Below are positions 1 to 6,320 of a DNA stretch of 17,929 bases, piece after piece; position 1 is the stretch's first letter, and each line of letters opens with the position of its first letter. Below the pieces are notes generated by a model. It did not search any database. It was not told the origin of the DNA and saw only the letters and a list, made by a program, of their open reading frames with translations. This stretch comes from an uncultured Lachnospiraceae bacterium. Its GTDB lineage: Bacteria; Bacillota; Clostridia; Lachnospirales; Lachnospiraceae. The stretch covers positions 1-17,929 of the forward strand of contig CACZSE010000082.1 of the NCBI GenBank assembly GCA_902783735.1. The letters run 5' to 3'. The position numbers and the translations under genes were made by a program.

Positions 1-1911
1 AAGGTTAGCATTCACAGCAATATAGGACAGCTGGGATGGGGAAATATGCACCCCAGAATAGAGGGAGATATAGGCATAAACATATTTGATGTAAGCAGAT
101 CCACACTTTCGACCGAACTGGACTATATGGTAAGTGTCAGAAATGAGTCTGTTGTAAATTACTATCACATAAAGGAATTCTACAGAGTAAGACAGGGAAA
201 CGACAGGTTTTATCTTCTTTCATTTGACAGGACCATGGATGAGATATTTACTGCGGAAAAAGAATCCCTGGCCAACAACAAGATCGTCCTGGGTATTCAG
301 AGTGATAAGCTTAACATAGAGGAGAGTGATGACGGAAACATCATAGTAATTGAAAACTGCGGAAGATTGTTCAGCTACGATGTTTCGGCAAACAAAATGG
401 CAACCCTCTATGCCTATTATGAAGCCGGTGATACCGATCCTAGAAACACCTATGACAAATCGGATGTTAAGATACTGTCTGTGGAAGAAAACGGAAATGT
501 GGCATTCATGATATACGGTTATATAAACAGAGGTGTTCATGAAGGCAGTGTTGGAATACTTGTAGAATACTTTAACAGCTTGTTAAATACTGTTGAAGAG
601 CAGATATTTATAGAATATGACAAATCCGCCGAGATACTTATGGCAGATGTTGAAAAGCTGAGTTATCTTGATAATAATCATAAAAACCTTTATGTACTTA
701 TGGATGGAAACATCATTAAGGCTGACATGGATACTCTTGAAACTGAGATAATATCAGATACGGTTTCAGAGAGCAGTCTGTATGTCTCACAAAGCGGAAG
801 GCTGGCAGTTTGGAAGGAAAGTGAGCTCCCGCAGGCTCAGTTATTGACAATAGACATGGGAGACGGATTCACAAGCATGTTGGAAAAGGATGAATCCGAA
901 TGTATAAAGCCCATTGGATTCATGAATGATGATCTTATCTATGGCGTCAGCAGAAATAACGATATCGTCACAAATGTTCTGGGTGACATTACATTCCTCA
1001 TGGATAAGCTTATCATCAGATCCGAATACGGAGGTATCCTTAAGGAATACAGTTTCGACGATATTTATGTTGTTGAAGGTACCATAATAGATAATCAGAT
1101 AAGCCTAAAGAGAGTGGAACGACGCACAGATGGTTCTTTTGTTTCAATCCATGACGATCAGATAACAAATAATGAGAGCCGGGAGAACGGCAAAAACAGA
1201 ATAGTATATGCAGTAACCGATATGTTTGAAAAGATAGCCCAGATAGAGTTAAAGGGTAATATAGATGCGAAAACGCTCAAGTTCCTGACACCCAAAGAGG
1301 TTTTGTTTGAATTTGGAAGGAATGCAAAAACAGAGCTGACAGAAAACAAAGACCGGTATTATCTTTACGATCGCGGACATATCATACTTGCGACAGACGA
1401 TCCCAATCTTGCGATAAAGCCGGCCTTTGACAGCAGGAGCATGGTTGTCGATAATAAGGGTAATGAAGTATATAAAAGAGGTGAGACTCATGCCAGAAAC
1501 CAGATCATGTCCATAAAAGAAGATAGCATGACTGAAGACATGGATTCACTTTCCGTATGTCTGGACGTAATGCTGAAACAGAGAGGAATATCCAGAAACA
1601 CGGAATATCTTCTTGCACAGGGCAAAAATCCTTACGAGATACTAAATGACAATCTTGACGGAGTACATATCCTGAATCTGACAGGCTGTACAATGGATGT
1701 GGCGTTATACTATCTGAGCATGGATATACCGGTGCTTGGTATAGCTGAGGACGGAAGAGCCGTTCTACTTGTAGGATATAATGAGCAGAATATGGTATGG
1801 TACGACCCTGACGGTAAGACAATATACAAGAAGGGCATGAGCGATTCGAGGGATGCTTTTGAATCGGCGGGTAACCGCTTCCTTACATATAGCCTTATGG
1901 CAGAGGAATAA
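1..1911 (+). CDS. Large beta-rich protein with degenerate C-terminal C39-like domain (5' partial)
   Basis: The reading frame is open from base 1, so the gene almost certainly starts upstream; 636 codons are visible. The first ATG (46) has no clear Shine-Dalgarno site and no signal peptide follows it, so I do not take it as the start. Visible residues 1 to about 430 are short beta-strand-like stretches with repeated Gly/Asn-Gly turns (such as DGNIIVIE, NLYVLMDGN and SGRLAVWK), suggesting a beta-propeller or similar all-beta fold. The last 120 residues resemble a peptidase C39-like domain: a Cys-Leu-x-x-Met-Leu helix near codon 520, then LNLTGCTMDVALYYL, then AVLLVGYNEQNMVWYDP. In active C39 enzymes a His precedes the strand leading to GY; here the local residues are Gly-Arg-Ala, so the domain may be non-catalytic. 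I do not recognise a named family. The gene ends at a bidirectional terminator facing aqpZ. The function is unknown; a secreted or cell-surface role is only a guess. Confidence 0.75.
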   Translation, partial: KVSIHSNIGQLGWGNMHPRIEGDIGINIFDVSRSTLSTELDYMVSVRNESVVNYYHIKEFYRVRQGNDRFYLLSFDRTMDEIFTAEKESLANNKIVLGIQSDKLNIEESDDGNIIVIENCGRLFSYDVSANKMATLYAYYEAGDTDPRNTYDKSDVKILSVEENGNVAFMIYGYINRGVHEGSVGILVEYFNSLLNTVEEQIFIEYDKSAEILMADVEKLSYLDNNHKNLYVLMDGNIIKADMDTLETEIISDTVSESSLYVSQSGRLAVWKESELPQAQLLTIDMGDGFTSMLEKDESECIKPIGFMNDDLIYGVSRNNDIVTNVLGDITFLMDKLIIRSEYGGILKEYSFDDIYVVEGTIIDNQISLKRVERRTDGSFVSIHDDQITNNESRENGKNRIVYAVTDMFEKIAQIELKGNIDAKTLKFLTPKEVLFEFGRNAKTELTENKDRYYLYDRGHIILATDDPNLAIKPAFDSRSMVVDNKGNEVYKRGETHARNQIMSIKEDSMTEDMDSLSVCLDVMLKQRGISRNTEYLLAQGKNPYEILNDNLDGVHILNLTGCTMDVALYYLSMDIPVLGIAEDGRAVLLVGYNEQNMVWYDPDGKTIYKKGMSDSRDAFESAGNRFLTYSLMAEE

Positions 1912-1941
1912 AAAAAGAAGTCGTTTACACGCCTTCTTTTT
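1912..1941. terminator. Bidirectional intrinsic terminator between convergent genes
   Basis: AAAAAGAAG (1912-1920) pairs with CTTCTTTTT (1933-1941). An inner CGT/ACG pairing (1922-1924 with 1929-1931) closes a TTAC loop. The right arm gives a T run on the plus strand and the left arm gives one on the minus strand. It sits directly after the stop of the plus-strand gene and just beyond the aqpZ stop at 1955, so it can serve both. Confidence 0.8.
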
Positions 1942-1954
1942 GTTAAAGATAAAT

Positions 1955-2686
1955 TTAATTTTCCTGAGCCTTCTTTGCTTTTGCATTTGCTTTTTTCTCG
2001 GGAGATTCCAGGAATCTGTAAACGCAGGCAGCAAGAGCAGCTCCTGCCAGAGGGCCTACGATGAATACCCAGAGACATGAAAGAGGCTCGCCGTTTCCGA
2101 AGAATGCTGAAACAACAGCAGGACCTATGCTTCTTGCGGGATTTACACTGGTTCCGGTAAGACCGATACCGAGTATATGTACAACAACAAGAGTGAAGCC
2201 TATAACCACACCGCCGAAAGAACCGTGTCCGGCTTTCTTGCTTGTAACTCCCAGTATTGCTGTTACAAATATATAAGTAAGAACGATCTCAACCAAAAGT
2301 CCGGCCAGAGCATTGTTGTTAAGGCTTCCTATTCCGTTTGAACCAAAACCGCCTGTCATGTCGGTGATATCGGCAAGTCCGAAGATTGCTGCCAAAACAA
2401 GTGAACCTGCGAAAGCACCGAGGATCTGAGATATAACATAGCCAATAAAATCGCTTATGCTCATACCACCGGTCATAAGAACACCCAATGAAACCGCAGG
2501 GTTGATGTGACATCCGGAGATATTGCCGATGGAATATGCCATTGCGATGATGGTAAGACCGAAAGCGAAGGCGGTAAGAATGTAACCGGTGCTTCCGATG
2601 TAATCACATCCCACGGTCATTGCCGTACCGCATCCCAGGATGACAAGAGTCATTGTTCCGATAAATTCTGCTACATACTTTTTCAT
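1955..2686 (-). CDS. aqpZ: AqpZ-type water channel (MIP family)
   Basis: A 243-residue integral membrane protein of the major intrinsic protein family, predicted to conduct water across the cytoplasmic membrane. Both pore motifs are present: NPA at 62-64 (INPAVSLG) and NPA at 182-184 (SVNPARSIGPA). The four selectivity-filter residues of E. coli AqpZ appear conserved: Phe42 (AFAFGL), His170 (VVVHILGIG), Thr179 and Arg185. This points to a water channel rather than a glycerol facilitator, where the His position is usually Gly. The C-terminus is a short Lys/Ala-rich tail (231-243). I chose the ATG at 2686 because GAAGGGG lies 7 bases upstream; an in-frame ATG at 2704 would start before that site. 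It begins 42 bases after the PRPP synthetase stop with no terminator between, so it is probably the last gene of the dnaD operon. Confidence 0.92.
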   Translation of the reverse strand: MKKYVAEFIGTMTLVILGCGTAMTVGCDYIGSTGYILTAFAFGLTIIAMAYSIGNISGCHINPAVSLGVLMTGGMSISDFIGYVISQILGAFAGSLVLAAIFGLADITDMTGGFGSNGIGSLNNNALAGLLVEIVLTYIFVTAILGVTSKKAGHGSFGGVVIGFTLVVVHILGIGLTGTSVNPARSIGPAVVSAFFGNGEPLSCLWVFIVGPLAGAALAACVYRFLESPEKKANAKAKKAQEN

Positions 2687-2728
2687 ATTTTTTCCCCTTC
2701 TCATTTTGTGTTATTTTCTTTCCACAGT

Positions 2729-3922
2729 TTACTGACTGAGATCCTCTCCGGATTTATATCTGGCTACGATATTATTTATCCTTTCGCTTGGTACCAGCAG
2801 ATCGCTTATGGAAGAATCATGATTAAGAGTATCTATTATATATGCTATGTACTTGCTTAAGTCACAGCTTATATACCATTCCTTTTCGAGGAGTTCCGGC
2901 GGCTGATAGATCAGATTGGTTGTCAGCACCTTTGTGAACAGACCCGATTCATATGCACGATCGAATTTTTCGAAACCGTTGGTGAACAGTCCGAAGGTAG
3001 AAAACAGGAATATCCTGTTGGCTTCACGTTTTTTCAGTTCGGATGCAACATCAAGCATGCTGTCGCCTGAAGAGATCATGTCATCAAGAATGATAACATC
3101 CTTTCCCGCAACATTTGATCCGAGGAATTCATGTGCTATTATGGGATTTCTTCCGTCAACAACTCTTGTATAGTCACGTCGTTTATAGAACATACCCATA
3201 TCAAGACCCAAAACGTTTGCAATATAGATAGCACGGCTCATGCCGCCTTCGTCAGGGCTTATTACCATCATGTGATCGGAATCTATCTGAAGATCCTTTA
3301 CATGTGTAAGCAGACCTTTAATAAACTGATATGATGCCTGAACCGTTTCAAAACCATGAAGCGGGATCGCATTTTGAACACGCGGGTCGTGAGCATCAAA
3401 GGTGATGATATTGTCTACACCCATGCTTATAAGTTCCTGAAGGGCAATGGCGCAGTCAAGAGATTCTCTTGCCGTACGTTTGTGCTGACGACTTTCATAG
3501 AGGAAAGGCATAATGACCGTTATTCTTCTTGCTTTGCCACCGACAGCCGCGATTATACGCTTAAGATCCTGATAATGGTCATCGGGCGACATATGATTTT
3601 TCTGTCCCGCCAGGGTATAGGTCAGGGAGTAGTTGCAGACATCTACAAGTATGTACAGGTCTGTGCCTCTGACCGATTCAAGTATCTCACCTTTTCCTTC
3701 GCCCGAACCAAATCTTGATACTTTGCTCTTAAGGATGTATGAGTCTCTCATATATCCGGCGAATGCAAGACTGTTTTTATGTTCATTTTCACGCTCGGTT
3801 CTCCAATCTACCAGATAGGAGTCAACCTTCTCTCCGAGAAGCTTGCATCCGCTGAGGGGGATGATACCGAGGCTGCCGACAGGAATACTGTCGAGTTTTC
3901 TTTTTTCTTCGCGTCTAGCCAT
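2729..3922 (-). CDS. prs: Ribose-phosphate pyrophosphokinase (PRPP synthetase), long divergent form
   Basis: Predicted to make 5-phosphoribosyl-1-pyrophosphate from ribose 5-phosphate and ATP for purine, pyrimidine, NAD, His and Trp synthesis in the cytosol. At 397 residues it is clearly longer than the usual form of about 315, with an N-terminal extension and inserts. Family landmarks are visible: PFLYESRQHKRTARES (139-154, equivalent to the PY.YARQDRK region), FDAHDPRVQ with the conserved catalytic-region His at 178, SPDEGG (222-227), the Lys-Arg-Arg of FYKRRDY (247-249), and the PRPP loop DDMISSGDSM (280-289). That loop differs from the common DDMIDTAGT form. The gene lies 26 bases after the dnaC/I-like gene in the same direction. 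A GTGAGG stretch about 13 bases upstream is only a weak Shine-Dalgarno. A standard-length paralogue probably exists elsewhere. A divergent phosphoribosyltransferase-fold protein with another role cannot be excluded. Confidence 0.85.
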   Translation of the reverse strand: MARREEKRKLDSIPVGSLGIIPLSGCKLLGEKVDSYLVDWRTERENEHKNSLAFAGYMRDSYILKSKVSRFGSGEGKGEILESVRGTDLYILVDVCNYSLTYTLAGQKNHMSPDDHYQDLKRIIAAVGGKARRITVIMPFLYESRQHKRTARESLDCAIALQELISMGVDNIITFDAHDPRVQNAIPLHGFETVQASYQFIKGLLTHVKDLQIDSDHMMVISPDEGGMSRAIYIANVLGLDMGMFYKRRDYTRVVDGRNPIIAHEFLGSNVAGKDVIILDDMISSGDSMLDVASELKKREANRIFLFSTFGLFTNGFEKFDRAYESGLFTKVLTTNLIYQPPELLEKEWYISCDLSKYIAYIIDTLNHDSSISDLLVPSERINNIVARYKSGEDLSQ

Positions 3923-3948
3923 GTGTTGAAGAAAACCTCACTTTCTCT

Positions 3949-4920
3949 TTATGCATTTGACCGGTCAAACTTGGTTTTGAACCGGATGTCCGGACCGTAA
4001 AGCTTGCAAAATGTATAGCCGCCGACAAGTCTTGAGTAGATTCTTTCGGTATATGTTTCTGCAATGGCTTTAGGGGACAGATTGGTTGATATTATAGTAG
4101 ATCTCTTGTTTAAAAAACGTTCATTTAAGCAGGTGAACAGTGTAGAGATCGTAAAACTGTTAACCTGTTCCGTTCCAAGATCGTCTATTATGAGCAGATC
4201 ACTTTCAAATATGTCTGAGTGGCTTGAATAAAGATCCTCTCTTTTCTTATAGTCAAATGAATACCTTGAAAAGAGATCCATCAGAGCAGAAGCGCTGAAA
4301 TAGAGCACGGTATGCTCTTTTTCTATCAATGACCTTGCGATGCAGGCACTTATCAGTGATTTGCCGCTACCCACTGTACCATAAATCACAAGGTTTTTAA
4401 AGTCGTTATCAAAGTTTTTTACAAAATTGACTGCATTGTTATAGGTATCTTTGAAAGAAGTGAGTTCATCGCCGGTATAGTATTTGTCAGATACCATTGA
4501 AAAGTCAACGGATTTAAGATAATCGTTGATATTTGAATTATTGTAGAGCATTGAGACTGCCATCTTTTTGAGACAATGGCATCTTTGACCGTCTATATAT
4601 CCCGTGTCCATACAGTCCTTGCAGGTATAGATCGGGGAAAGATAATCTTCCGGGAGGGAAGCGTTTTTTAATAATTCCTTTTTCTTATCGGAAAGTTCTG
4701 AGAATTCCTTTTTGTATTCATCTGAAGAAGATACATTTCCGGCAAGGAGCTGTTTGGCATGTTCCATGCTGAGAGAGACCATCTTGTCCGACAGTTCTTT
4801 AAAACCGGGTATGTTTTCTTCAACATAGACCCTTCGTCTGTCCGATTCCGCCTGGTTTAGCATTCTTCTTTCGTCGTATACTCTTTTAATGGATTCGAAT
4901 TGTATATTTGTAAATGCCAC
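3949..4920 (-). CDS. DnaC/DnaI-like replicative helicase loader (AAA+ ATPase)
   Basis: A 323-residue AAA+ protein expected to load the replicative DnaB-type helicase at origins or restart sites. The N-terminal 90 residues are charged and helical. A zinc-binding motif follows: Cys100, Cys103, Cys114 and Cys116 (CKDCMDTGYIDGQRCHC). The ATPase core has Walker A GTVGSGKS (181-188), Walker B LLIIDDLG (242-249), a sensor-I-like ISTN (277-280) and an arginine-finger-like RIYSR (293-297). The Zn cluster plus AAA+ arrangement matches Bacillus DnaI and its clostridial relatives; DnaC-like transposition ATPases (IstB) are a more distant alternative. The start is GTG at 4920, with CGGAG 6 bases upstream. 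It lies 40 bases downstream of the DnaD-like gene, the usual partner in helicase loading. Confidence 0.9.
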   Translation of the reverse strand: MAFTNIQFESIKRVYDERRMLNQAESDRRRVYVEENIPGFKELSDKMVSLSMEHAKQLLAGNVSSSDEYKKEFSELSDKKKELLKNASLPEDYLSPIYTCKDCMDTGYIDGQRCHCLKKMAVSMLYNNSNINDYLKSVDFSMVSDKYYTGDELTSFKDTYNNAVNFVKNFDNDFKNLVIYGTVGSGKSLISACIARSLIEKEHTVLYFSASALMDLFSRYSFDYKKREDLYSSHSDIFESDLLIIDDLGTEQVNSFTISTLFTCLNERFLNKRSTIISTNLSPKAIAETYTERIYSRLVGGYTFCKLYGPDIRFKTKFDRSNA

Positions 4921-4960
4921 GTTTAACTCCGGATCTTGATCTGCGATAAGTCACCACGCA

Positions 4961-6046
4961 CTATTCGCGTGACAGCAGAGCTTTTTCCATTTCATCATAA
5001 TCGTAGTCATGCTTCATGTCAAATTGATGGAATGAAGTATTGGCTGTCTTTTTGGGACGATGATACTTTGCATCTATCTCGTCTATATCTGTCTTATTTA
5101 CTACTCCTGCCTGACTCCAGCTCTTTAAAATGGAATCTGCATATGCAAAACGGTTTTTGTCGGTCGACATGACGCTTCTCTCGCAGGCTTCTAAGATAAT
5201 GTCGGAGCTGAAGCCGAAATCATTTGTCCAGCGTCTGACATAATCGGCCTCCTTGTCGGTCGGAGAAGAACTCTTTCCAAGTGCTCTCATGACAGAATAT
5301 ACCGATTTATCGTATCGACCCGAGGTTGCTTTTGCTTCTTCGGGAGTGGTAATGCCTTCCTGTGCCCAGTTAATGGCAACAGATTCTATATATCTGAAAC
5401 TCTTTTTATCTTTATTAACACAATAAGCTAACAGATAATCGATCAGGTCTGTCGAAAAATGCAAAACATCCGTAATAAACAACAAAGATTTGATGTCTGA
5501 CGGACTTAAAGTCTTTCCCAGATACTGCTCGGCAATGAATATGATCTGAGCGGTATCCTCCTGATCCTTAAATGCCTTAAGATCATCCAATGAGTATGCG
5601 GGTTTGACAAAACCGTTCATGGGATGTTCTTCCGTTACCGGATTCTGTACTTCCCGGGCAGTTTTGTGCGTTGCAGAAACGTGATCTGCACCCGAAACGT
5701 AAGGAAGCGCTACCGGAATAAACGGCTTTGAAGATACCTCGGATATCGCTGCAGTCTTAAAAGGTGGGTTAAGCTTTACACCGACAACAGCGCCGTCAAG
5801 ATCGTAATTCAGTGAGAGGAGACCAAACTTCTCCCAGTATTTTAAAGCTCTGCAAATATCCTTTTCCGTATAATTGAATTTATCTGCCATATCGGAAATA
5901 CTTGTAGTACTTCCCGTCATTCGCATTAGATAAAGATAGACTTTGATCTGCGCTGCATTTGCATCCGCAAGATAATCATCGATAAACTGATTTGATACAT
6001 ATGTATAGCCGTTGTCGGCCTCGCGGTAAACTGAAAACTTACTCAT
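4961..6046 (-). CDS. DnaD-like replication initiation protein with tandem DnaD domains
   Basis: A 361-residue protein with the organisation of the DnaD/DnaB primosomal family of Firmicutes. Residues 1-95 look like a winged-helix domain (QIKVYLYLMRMTG, then ADKFNYTEKDICRALKYWEKFGLL). A variable linker follows (about 96-160). Two DnaD C-terminal-type domains come next, at about 165-235 and 250-325. Each ends in a version of the YxxxIxxxW signature: YIESVAINW (219-227) and YADSILKSW (302-310). Such proteins remodel DNA and recruit the helicase loader, which is encoded just downstream. I chose the ATG at 6046, preceded by GGGTGG; an upstream in-frame TTG at 6067 lacks support. The gene lies downstream of an extended -10 promoter and, further up, a DnaA-box cluster. 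Confidence 0.88.
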   Translation of the reverse strand: MSKFSVYREADNGYTYVSNQFIDDYLADANAAQIKVYLYLMRMTGSTTSISDMADKFNYTEKDICRALKYWEKFGLLSLNYDLDGAVVGVKLNPPFKTAAISEVSSKPFIPVALPYVSGADHVSATHKTAREVQNPVTEEHPMNGFVKPAYSLDDLKAFKDQEDTAQIIFIAEQYLGKTLSPSDIKSLLFITDVLHFSTDLIDYLLAYCVNKDKKSFRYIESVAINWAQEGITTPEEAKATSGRYDKSVYSVMRALGKSSSPTDKEADYVRRWTNDFGFSSDIILEACERSVMSTDKNRFAYADSILKSWSQAGVVNKTDIDEIDAKYHRPKKTANTSFHQFDMKHDYDYDEMEKALLSRE

Positions 6047-6073
6047 CGTTCCACCCGTTATTCCCAATACTGT

Positions 6074-6093
6074 CCGGAAAGATCCGTTTTCCG
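6074..6093. repeat. Short inverted repeat in the dnaD-like leader
   Basis: CGGAAA (6075-6080) and TTTCCG (6088-6093) form 6-bp arms around a 7-base spacer. The element lies in the untranslated leader between the predicted start of transcription (about 6099) and the ATG at 6046, so it could form a small RNA hairpin. No T run follows, so it is not a terminator. It may be chance. Confidence 0.3.
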
Positions 6094-6105
6094 AATGTAA
6101 GGTGA

Positions 6106-6114
6106 ATTATAGCA
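6106..6114 (-). promoter_or_regulatory. Extended -10 promoter for the dnaD-dnaC/I-prs-aqpZ operon
   Basis: On the minus strand the sequence reads TGCTATAAT, a perfect -10 hexamer with the TG of an extended -10. The -35 region at 17-bp spacing is weak and T-rich, which suits an extended -10 promoter. Transcription would start near 6099, leaving a leader of about 50 bases. The triple DnaA-box array lies roughly 70-100 bases upstream of this -10. Confidence 0.6.
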
Positions 6115-6181
6115 CAGCATCTGAAAAAATAAAACAGTCCAAAGTACCACGAAGCCTTGATTTTACTGGGGATTTTGGGAT

Positions 6182-6208
6182 TGTGGATAATGTGGATATT
6201 GTGGATAT
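6182..6208. promoter_or_regulatory. Three fused DnaA-box-like 9-mers
   Basis: TGTGGATAA (6182-6190), TGTGGATAT (6191-6199) and TGTGGATAT (6200-6208) follow one another with no spacer. The first is the exact reverse complement of the DnaA box TTATCCACA; the other two differ only in the last base. Looser relatives (TGGGGATTT at 6167) extend the pattern to the left. The array lies upstream of the dnaD-like promoter, where bound DnaA could regulate the operon or be titrated. DnaA binding is inferred from sequence only. Confidence 0.7.
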
Positions 6209-6257
6209 CAAAACAGCATCTGCCGAAAAATATCGAAAAAGTCAAAGCTTGTTTTAT

Positions 6258-6311
6258 AAAAATTATCCACCGGATCTCTATGTTTCAAAACATTGAAATT
6301 CGGTGGATAAT
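6258..6311 (-). terminator. Probable murC terminator built from inverted DnaA-box-like sequences
   Basis: Read on the minus strand, an 11-bp arm ATTATCCACCG (6311-6301) lies about 10 bases after the murC stop and pairs perfectly with CGGTGGATAAT (6272-6262). The 28-base loop holds a second small hairpin (ATGTTT/AAACAT). The distal arm runs straight into TTTT (6261-6258). This is the layout of an intrinsic terminator, though the stem is only moderately GC-rich and the loop is long. Confidence 0.5.
6263..6271 (+). promoter_or_regulatory. DnaA-box-like site, opposite orientation
   Basis: TTATCCACC matches the DnaA box TTATCCACA at eight of nine positions and points opposite to the other boxes in this gap. 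It also forms the distal arm of the murC terminator hairpin. Confidence 0.5.
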
Positions 6312-6319
6312 GTGGATAA
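6302..6319. promoter_or_regulatory. Two fused DnaA-box-like 9-mers beside the murC stop
   Basis: GGTGGATAA (6302-6310) is directly followed by TGTGGATAA (6311-6319), an exact reverse-complement DnaA box. The 9-bp period with no spacer matches the triple array at 6182-6208. The pair ends one base before the murC stop codon. Confidence 0.65.
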
Positions 6320-6320
6320 T

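Noticed and set aside
46-48. ATG at 46 as the true start of the first gene
   Set aside because: The frame is open to base 1, no good ribosome binding site precedes the ATG, and the codons before it continue the same kind of sequence.
6182-6319. Full chromosomal origin (oriC)
   Set aside because: DnaA-like boxes are present, but neither dnaA nor dnaN is in the window and I could not recognise a DnaA-trio element or a clear unwinding region; a cluster or regulatory site is the safer reading.
6182-6319. CRISPR array
   Set aside because: The repeat unit is 9 bp and mostly without spacers; no cas gene is nearby.
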